DNA of 11,757 nt, from assembly GCA_905236325.1 (NCBI GenBank), contig CAJOPJ010000042.1:1-11757 (forward strand). Reading direction: 5' to 3'. The notes under the pieces were generated by a model. That model saw only the letters and a list, made by a program, of their open reading frames with translations. It searched no databases and was not told where the DNA came from. Below, one piece after another: positions 6,756 through 11,757 of this stretch. The position numbers and the translations under genes were made by a program. The stretch is from an uncultured Selenomonadaceae bacterium (GTDB lineage: Bacteria; Bacillota; Negativicutes; Selenomonadales; Selenomonadaceae). The first letter of the stretch is position 1; every line of letters starts with the position of its first letter.

Positions 6756-6962
6756 ATGTTTGGAATTGGCGTACCTGAATTGGTTTTAATTTTGATTATT
6801 GGATTGGTAGTTTTCGGCCCCGGCAAATTGCCGGGCGTTGGCAAGGCTCTTGGTCAAAGTATTCGCGAATTTAAAGAAGCAAACAATGGCAAAGGCGATG
6901 ATACAACTATAGATGCCTCAGCAGAAACTAAAACTTTGAATGCGGAAACTGATAAAAAATGA
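6756..6962 (+). CDS. tatA: TatA, twin-arginine translocase pore subunit
   Basis: This 68-aa protein has the TatA layout: a short periplasmic N-terminus, one membrane helix (about 7-20), the hinge FGPGKLPGVGKALG (20-33), an amphipathic helix and a polar acidic tail. It would oligomerise with TatC to carry folded twin-arginine proteins over the cytoplasmic membrane. No tatB is nearby; as in many Firmicutes, TatA probably fills both roles. AAGGAG (6741-6746) lies 9 bases before the ATG. The stop overlaps the tatC start as ATGA, indicating coupled translation. Confidence 0.95.
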   Translation: MFGIGVPELVLILIIGLVVFGPGKLPGVGKALGQSIREFKEANNGKGDDTTIDASAETKTLNAETDKK

Positions 6963-7714
6963 CTTCTGCTGAAGAAAAATTGCAAAATCCTGAAGATGAA
7001 ATGCCTGAAGATGACGGCACAATGTCGCTGACTGCACATTTGGAAGAACTGCGCTCTAGGCTGATAAAAAGTCTGCTATCAGTAGCTTTTGGCAGTGCAG
7101 TTGCTTATTTTTTTCTGGACGAAATTACAAAATTTTTAACTTCGCCGGTCGGAAAATTGTACTACATGAAACCTGGCGAGGCTTTTTTTACTTACCTGAA
7201 AATTGACATTGTTGCAGGATTTTTAATCGCCCTGCCGATTGTTTTTTACCATATTTGGCAATTTTTTTTGCCGGCCTTAACCAAAGGCGAACGCGCAATA
7301 CTTGGAATTTTAGTTCCGTCGTCGGTAATTTTATTTTTTTGCGGAATGGCTTTTGCGTTCTTCCTGATTTTGCCAATGGCTTTAATGTTCTTCATGGGAT
7401 TCAGCTTGCAAGAAAACGCAACTGAATTGCAAACTTTGCTCTCATTCCAAAGTTACATTGATTTTGTTGTGATGTTTATTTTGCCATTCGGCTTTGTCTT
7501 TGAATTGCCGCTGGTGATAATCATACTCGGCAAACTTGGAATTTTAACAAGCACGTTTTTAGCAAAGTACAGGCGTTATGTATTTTTCTTTTCATTTGTA
7601 TTAGGCGCATTGGTCACAAGTCCTGATGTTATAACGCAAATTGCAGTTGCAATTCCAGTAATGCTTTTGTATGAAGTTGGCTATTTGGTTTTAAAATATG
7701 TTTTGAGAAAATAA
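6959..7714 (+). CDS. tatC: TatC, twin-arginine translocase receptor subunit
   Basis: TatC is the polytopic inner-membrane receptor that recognises the twin-arginine signal. The 251-aa protein has about six membrane segments and the family signatures: cytoplasmic HLEELRSR (27-34), GEAFFTYLK (73-81), the loop with Pro106 and Glu111 (LPALTKGE), FELPL (181-185), and SPDVITQ followed by LLYE (221-239). The first 22 residues before HLEELR are acidic and unusually long, possibly a lineage-specific tail. It starts inside the tatA stop (ATGA) with only a weak ribosome binding site, so it depends on tatA translation. A hairpin terminator follows immediately. Confidence 0.95.
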   Translation: MTSAEEKLQNPEDEMPEDDGTMSLTAHLEELRSRLIKSLLSVAFGSAVAYFFLDEITKFLTSPVGKLYYMKPGEAFFTYLKIDIVAGFLIALPIVFYHIWQFFLPALTKGERAILGILVPSSVILFFCGMAFAFFLILPMALMFFMGFSLQENATELQTLLSFQSYIDFVVMFILPFGFVFELPLVIIILGKLGILTSTFLAKYRRYVFFFSFVLGALVTSPDVITQIAVAIPVMLLYEVGYLVLKYVLRK

Positions 7715-7742
7715 AAAATCCTCCGCGCGGAGGATTATTTTT
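7715..7742. terminator. Bidirectional intrinsic terminator between tatC and the RND gene
   Basis: A perfect inverted repeat, AATCCTCC-GCGC-GGAGGATT (7717-7736), is flanked by A-rich sequence on the left and a T-run on the right, so it reads as hairpin plus U-tract on both strands. It stands between two convergent genes whose stops are only about 20 bases apart; the RND stop codon (7735-7737) lies at the edge of the hairpin stem. Confidence 0.9.
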
Positions 7743-10700
7743 TATTTGCAACTGTTGCATACATAACCGGCAAAACAAGTAAAGTTAATATCGTCGCTAC
7801 CAAAAGTCCGCCGGAAATTGTTACTGCCAATGGTCCCCAAAAACTGCTTGGCATTAGCGGTAACATTCCTAAAATCGCCGCTGCAGCAGTCAACATTATC
7901 GGTCGAAATCTTAAAACTGCGCTGTCAACTATTGCGTCGTGCAATTTTTCGCCGGCTGACAAATGCTGTTGTATTTGGTCAATCAAAATGACTGAGTTGC
8001 GAATTATCATTCCACTTAGTGCGATTATTCCAAGTTCAGCAACAAAACCAAGTGGTCTTTGCAAAATTATCAGCGCAAAAACTACGCCAATTATTCCCAA
8101 AGGCGCAGTCAGCAAAGTTAAAATCATATCTTTGCCATTTCGCAGTTGAAACATTAAAAGCGTCATAATTATAAACACAACTGCCGGAATTGGAACGACT
8201 AAATTTTTTAAAGCCTTTGCAGATTGTTCAAAATCGCCGCCGGATTCTATTGAGTAGCCGATTGGCAAGTCAATTTCCGAAATTGCAGACAATGCTTTTG
8301 TAGTTGAATCGTTCGCCGTGCCTGACAAAATATTTGCTTGAACTGTGATTGTAGGTTGCAAGTTGCGGCGGTTGATTAAATTAAATTCTGCGTCGAGCGA
8401 AATTTTAGCAATTTGTTCAAGCGGCACATAACCTGCCGCGCCTAGATAAATCGGCAAATTTTTCAGTTCGGCAAGATTATTTCTGTCCGCCGCAATAAGC
8501 CGCAAATCAATATCAATAGTTCTGTCGCCTGTATAAAATTCTGAAGATTTCGCGCCGGTAATTTCGGTATAAAGCATTGACTTGACAGCTTGACTTGAAA
8601 CGCCAAGTGCACGCAATTTGTCTTGGTCGAGTTCAATTTTTACAACGCCGGATTTTTTATTCCAGTTCAGGTGAACATTTGTAATATTTTTATCTGCAGA
8701 AATTTTTTCAGCAACAGAATTTGCAAGTTCTTGAACTTTTTCAATTTTAGTACCGCTGACGCGCAACATAATTGGATAATCGGCAGGCGGTCCTGTTTGA
8801 ATAAACGCAATTATCGGCTGAACTTCAGGAAAATTATTTTCAAGTTCAGATTTAATTTTTTTGGCAACAGCGTCGCGATTTTCGGCTGAATCGACTGTTA
8901 CAACAAAAGTTGCAAGATTATCTGCGCTGATTTTTGGATCGACAGTCAAAACAAATCGCGGCGTATCGCGCCCAACATAGTAAGCGTAATTTTTCAAGTC
9001 ATCGGCTTGCGAATCTAAAAACTTAGCAAAGCGTTCTGCAGTTGATTCAGTCGCTTGAATTGAAAAATTTTCCGGTAAAGTCATTTTGATTATAATTTCA
9101 GGACGCATTGAGGGCGGAAAAAATTCCTGCGTTAAAAATTTTGCTGAAAAAATTGTCAATGCAAACATTGCGACTGTTCCTGTTAAAACAATTTTTCTGT
9201 GTGTTAAAAAATTTTCAAGTACGCGGCGGAATATTTTATAAAATTTGCTTTGATAAACTTCAGCGTCGGATTTTTTTTCGACTTTGATTATGTAAGTGCC
9301 AAAAAGCGGCGCAACCATTACCGAAACTATCCAGGACAAAATTAACGCTATGCCAACGACTGAAAATAAATCTTTGCAAAATTCTGACGCGATGCCTTTT
9401 GCGAAGGCGACAGGTATAAATCCTGCGCAGGTTATCAAAGTTCCTGTCAGCATTGGCTTGGCTGTGACATTGAATGCGTGGCAAGCCGCGTCGAATCTTG
9501 ATAAGCCTTTTTCAAGTTGAACGCTCATCATTTCGACTGCGATAATTGCGTCGTCAACCAAAAGTCCCAACGCAATTATCAGACTGCCGAGCGAAACTTT
9601 ATGCAAATCAATTCCAAGTATGTACATAAAGCAAAAAGTTCCTGCCAAAACAAGCGGTATGCAACCTGCAACAACCAAACCTGTACGCAGACCAAGACTT
9701 AAAAAACTTACAGCCAAAACAATCACAATCGCCAAAATCAAAGTTTCGACAAATTCGCCGATTGAATCTTCAACAACTTCAGATTGATTGGAAACTTGAT
9801 TTAATTCAAGACCGAGCGGCAAGTCAGATTGAATTTGCGCGACTGTGGATTTTAAATTTTCGCCAAGTTGCAAAATATTTCCGCCGTCAGTCATTGAAAC
9901 AGCAATTCCGACCGCCGGCTTGCCGTCAAAGTACATTTTAGGCTCTGCAGGTTCAGAATATCTTAGTTCAACAGAAGCAATATCGCCCAGCCTGAAAATT
10001 TTGCCGTTCGCGTTAATTGGCAAATTTTTTATGTCCTCAATGTCATCAAAAATTCCTGTGACGCGCAGATTTATATTTTCAGCGTCAGTTTCAATCATAC
10101 CGGCAGGAATCATTTTATTTTGTGCGGCGAGTGTGTCTGAAATAATTTGCGGACTGATACCAAGTTCGGAAAGTTTTGCGCGATTGACTTCGACAAAAAT
10201 TTTTTCAGTCTGTGCGCCGATAATTTCAATTTTTTTGACATCAGGCACATTAAGCAACAATCTGCGCGTTGATTCGGCAGTTTGTCGAAGTTCTTCATAG
10301 CTGAAGCCGTCGCCTGTCACTGCGTAAACTGTGCCGAAAACATCGTCGAAAGTGTCATTAAAAAATGGTCCCCGCACGCCGTCAGGCAAATCTGTAATAT
10401 CCGAACAAAAATTTCTGACATCGCGCCAAGTTGGCCTAATTTCTGAATTGTTCAGTTGGTCGCTAAGTTCAACAAAAATTGTCGTAACGCCCGGTCGAGT
10501 TTCACTTCGCAAATTGTCAAGTCCCGGAATATCTTGCAATTTTTTTTCAATTTTATCTGTAACTTGTTCCTGCATTTCTTCAGCCGACGCGCCCGGCCAA
10601 TAAGCCGCAACTATCATTTGCCGAATTGTAAATTTTGGATCTTCCATGCGTCCAAGTTGAAAGTAGGAAAAAATTCCGCCGATAAAAGTTATGATTATGA

Positions 10701-10752
10701 AGTACCAAACTAAAGATTTATTTTTCAGCGATACTTCGGTTAAGTTACGCAA
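7735..10752 (-). CDS. RND-family efflux permease (AcrB-like), without a linked adaptor gene
   Basis: This is a proton-driven inner-membrane exporter of the resistance-nodulation-division superfamily, about 1005 aa, within the normal 1000-1050 range. The usual duplicated layout is seen: an N-terminal membrane helix (about 17-35), a large periplasmic porter region, helices from about 335 to 490, a second porter region (about 550-850) and final helices from about 855 to 1004. The proton-relay aspartates are present in helix 4 (GLLVDDAIIAVE, Asp403-Asp404 counted from the GTG). In helix 10 the site of the AcrB lysine is arginine (MIIRNSVILID, Arg921). No periplasmic adaptor or outer-membrane channel gene is adjacent. 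A GTG at 10761 opens the frame, but AGAGGTGA covers that GTG and is ideally spaced (about 6 bases) from a TTG at 10752, which I prefer. The substrate is unknown; drugs, fatty acids or envelope lipids are possible. Confidence 0.9.
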   Translation of the reverse strand: MRNLTEVSLKNKSLVWYFIIITFIGGIFSYFQLGRMEDPKFTIRQMIVAAYWPGASAEEMQEQVTDKIEKKLQDIPGLDNLRSETRPGVTTIFVELSDQLNNSEIRPTWRDVRNFCSDITDLPDGVRGPFFNDTFDDVFGTVYAVTGDGFSYEELRQTAESTRRLLLNVPDVKKIEIIGAQTEKIFVEVNRAKLSELGISPQIISDTLAAQNKMIPAGMIETDAENINLRVTGIFDDIEDIKNLPINANGKIFRLGDIASVELRYSEPAEPKMYFDGKPAVGIAVSMTDGGNILQLGENLKSTVAQIQSDLPLGLELNQVSNQSEVVEDSIGEFVETLILAIVIVLAVSFLSLGLRTGLVVAGCIPLVLAGTFCFMYILGIDLHKVSLGSLIIALGLLVDDAIIAVEMMSVQLEKGLSRFDAACHAFNVTAKPMLTGTLITCAGFIPVAFAKGIASEFCKDLFSVVGIALILSWIVSVMVAPLFGTYIIKVEKKSDAEVYQSKFYKIFRRVLENFLTHRKIVLTGTVAMFALTIFSAKFLTQEFFPPSMRPEIIIKMTLPENFSIQATESTAERFAKFLDSQADDLKNYAYYVGRDTPRFVLTVDPKISADNLATFVVTVDSAENRDAVAKKIKSELENNFPEVQPIIAFIQTGPPADYPIMLRVSGTKIEKVQELANSVAEKISADKNITNVHLNWNKKSGVVKIELDQDKLRALGVSSQAVKSMLYTEITGAKSSEFYTGDRTIDIDLRLIAADRNNLAELKNLPIYLGAAGYVPLEQIAKISLDAEFNLINRRNLQPTITVQANILSGTANDSTTKALSAISEIDLPIGYSIESGGDFEQSAKALKNLVVPIPAVVFIIMTLLMFQLRNGKDMILTLLTAPLGIIGVVFALIILQRPLGFVAELGIIALSGMIIRNSVILIDQIQQHLSAGEKLHDAIVDSAVLRFRPIMLTAAAAILGMLPLMPSSFWGPLAVTISGGLLVATILTLLVLPVMYATVANKK

Positions 10753-10780
10753 AAAATTCACCTCTGTTAAATTTTTTGTT

Positions 10781-10810
10781 ATTATAGCAGAAATTTTTTA
10801 GACTTGACAG
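10781..10810 (-). promoter_or_regulatory. RND gene promoter
   Basis: On the minus strand a perfect, TG-extended -10 box TGCTATAAT (hexamer 10786-10781) is preceded by an 18-base spacer and a -35 box CTGTCA (10810-10805). Transcription would begin near 10774, about 20 bases before the likely TTG start. Its -35 box overlaps that of the divergent promoter. Confidence 0.6.
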
Positions 10811-10832
10811 TCACAAAATTACAAGGTTTAAT
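10804..10832 (+). promoter_or_regulatory. Promoter of the zinc-ribbon GTPase gene
   Basis: A consensus -35 box TTGACA (10804-10809), an exact 17-base spacer and a -10 box TTTAAT (10827-10832) point right. Transcription would start near 10839, giving a leader of about 28 bases with GGGAAGTGA ahead of the ATG at 10867. The box sits in a palindrome TGACAGTCA (10805-10813) shared with the divergent RND promoter. Confidence 0.65.
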
Positions 10833-10866
10833 AAGCAGATAGAAATTTTTATTGGGAAGTGAAAAG

Positions 10867-11757
10867 ATGAGTTCGGGGGCGCGTTGTCCGTACTGCCTTA
10901 GGAAATTAAAATTGACAGATTTAAGATTTTATTGTGTGACAACTGACGACAGGCGACACGAAGTAAATTTGACGCTGATGGACAGATTTAAAAGGCGACT
11001 GCCTGTTTGCCGCAGAAATTTTTGCGCAAATAAAGGCATGACAGTGCGCGAAGTTGAATGTCGATATTGCGGAGAACAACTGCCGCCGCAAATTTTGTTC
11101 CATGACAATTTTTTAAGTTTTTGTTCAATCGGCGTTGCCGGCGCAGGAAAATCCAGCTATCTGACTACAATGTTGCACGAACTGAAATATTCAGGCTTGC
11201 CATGGGTAATTCAGGCAATGAATGTTGATACAACTGAACGCACACAACAATTTGAACAAAATGTCTATGAAGAACGCCATTGCTTGGAAGGCACAGCGTC
11301 GGGAATTGCCCCTAAACCGCAACTTTGGACGCTTTTGGACAATTCAACAAATGCCGAAAAAGTTTCAACCTGTGCATTGACAATTTATGACGGCGCAGGC
11401 GAAGATTGCGAACATATCGGCTACACGGCGGCTGACGCGGCTATCGCAAGATATATTTCCGGCGCAAATATGCTTTTAATTATGTTCGATCCACTGCTAC
11501 TTTCCGGTGTTCGCGGCGAAATTGATTTTAATATTTTAAATGCGTCAATGGCGACAGAAAGACAAACAAGTGCGCCGGCAAATATGGTCAGCATGGCAAA
11601 TTCACTTGCAAATTATATCAGGCAAAGTTGTAACATTTCGCCCGGCAAAAGGATTGAAGCTCATGCAGCAGTTGTTTTAACAAAACTTGACGCACTCCGA
11701 GATATGCAAACAGGTTTCGGACCGAGTTCTACAATTATGAAAGAAAGTCCTCACGCA
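10867..11757 (+). CDS. Zinc-ribbon P-loop GTPase-like protein, incomplete at right edge
   Basis: An open frame of 297 codons runs to the window end without a stop. Residues 1-86 are cysteine-rich: CPYC (7-10), Cys23, CRRNFC (48-53), CRYC (65-68) and Cys86, with CxxC knuckles typical of zinc ribbons. A nucleotide-binding domain follows: G1/Walker A GVAGAGKS (89-96), G3 motif DGAG (175-178) after a hydrophobic strand, and G4 motif TKLD (272-275) after strand AAVVL. The G4 motif argues for GTP rather than ATP. Strand LLIMFDPL (203-210) fits the Rossmann-like fold between G3 and G4. No membrane segment is seen in this part. The ATG is supported by GGGAAGTGA and a near-consensus promoter. I do not recognise a named gene; it resembles in layout the zinc-ribbon GTPases predicted in some bacterial conflict or signalling modules (recalled as 'double-GTPase' families, not checked). 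The C-terminus and neighbours lie outside. Confidence 0.8.
   Translation, partial: MSSGARCPYCLRKLKLTDLRFYCVTTDDRRHEVNLTLMDRFKRRLPVCRRNFCANKGMTVREVECRYCGEQLPPQILFHDNFLSFCSIGVAGAGKSSYLTTMLHELKYSGLPWVIQAMNVDTTERTQQFEQNVYEERHCLEGTASGIAPKPQLWTLLDNSTNAEKVSTCALTIYDGAGEDCEHIGYTAADAAIARYISGANMLLIMFDPLLLSGVRGEIDFNILNASMATERQTSAPANMVSMANSLANYIRQSCNISPGKRIEAHAAVVLTKLDALRDMQTGFGPSSTIMKESPHA

Noticed and set aside
9845..10300. 151-codon open frame on the plus strand
   Set aside because: It lies entirely antisense to the RND gene, has no family motifs and reads as the low-complexity, serine- and isoleucine-rich shadow expected from the opposite strand.
1..11757. Frequent AAATTTTT-type words as repeats or a CRISPR array
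   Set aside because: They are scattered, unevenly spaced and lie inside coding sequences as AAA/TTT/ATT codon runs; they reflect base composition, not an array.

Overview
The window is AT-rich bacterial DNA with tightly packed genes and no mobile element, RNA gene or CRISPR array that I can see. Several features suggest a diderm anaerobic Firmicute, most likely in the Negativicutes: strong AGGAGG-type ribosome binding sites with some TTG starts, a large RND exporter (which normally spans a two-membrane envelope), a minimal TatA-TatC system without TatB, and cobalt-corrin synthesis genes of the anaerobic type. The placement is an inference from gene content and style, not from a marker gene.

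Layout. (1) Positions 1-3908, minus strand: a corrinoid operon runs cbiJ/cobK, cbiC/cobH, cbiA/cobB. It is followed by a methionine-type ABC importer, metN and the first codons of metI, which appears to have its own promoter just downstream of cbiA. (2) Positions 3909-3998: a divergent promoter region. (3) Positions 3999-7714, plus strand: a metallophosphoesterase with a Tat lipoprotein signal peptide, a CBS-CBS-ACT sensor protein, a HAD phosphatase, then tatA-tatC. Promoters can be seen ahead of the phosphoesterase, the CBS gene and tatA; two of them sit across the stop region of the preceding gene. (4) Positions 7717-7736: a perfect GC-rich hairpin with T-runs on both sides, serving as a shared bidirectional terminator. 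(5) Positions 7735-10752, minus strand: a solitary RND permease gene. (6) Positions 10762-10866: divergent promoters whose -35 boxes overlap in a small palindrome. (7) Position 10867 to the window end, plus strand: the first 297 codons of an unusual protein with a cysteine-rich, probably zinc-binding N-terminus and a GTPase-type P-loop domain.

How the parts may work together. CbiJ, CbiC and CbiA catalyse three steps of corrin-ring synthesis, and their order in the operon follows the order of the reactions. MetNI imports methionine, whose synthesis often depends on B12, so the adjacency makes sense metabolically although the two units probably have separate promoters. TatA-TatC would form the export channel for folded proteins, and the phosphoesterase four genes upstream is a clear candidate client. 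The zinc-ribbon GTPase at the right edge is the least ordinary gene and the likely entry to an accessory module that lies beyond the window.
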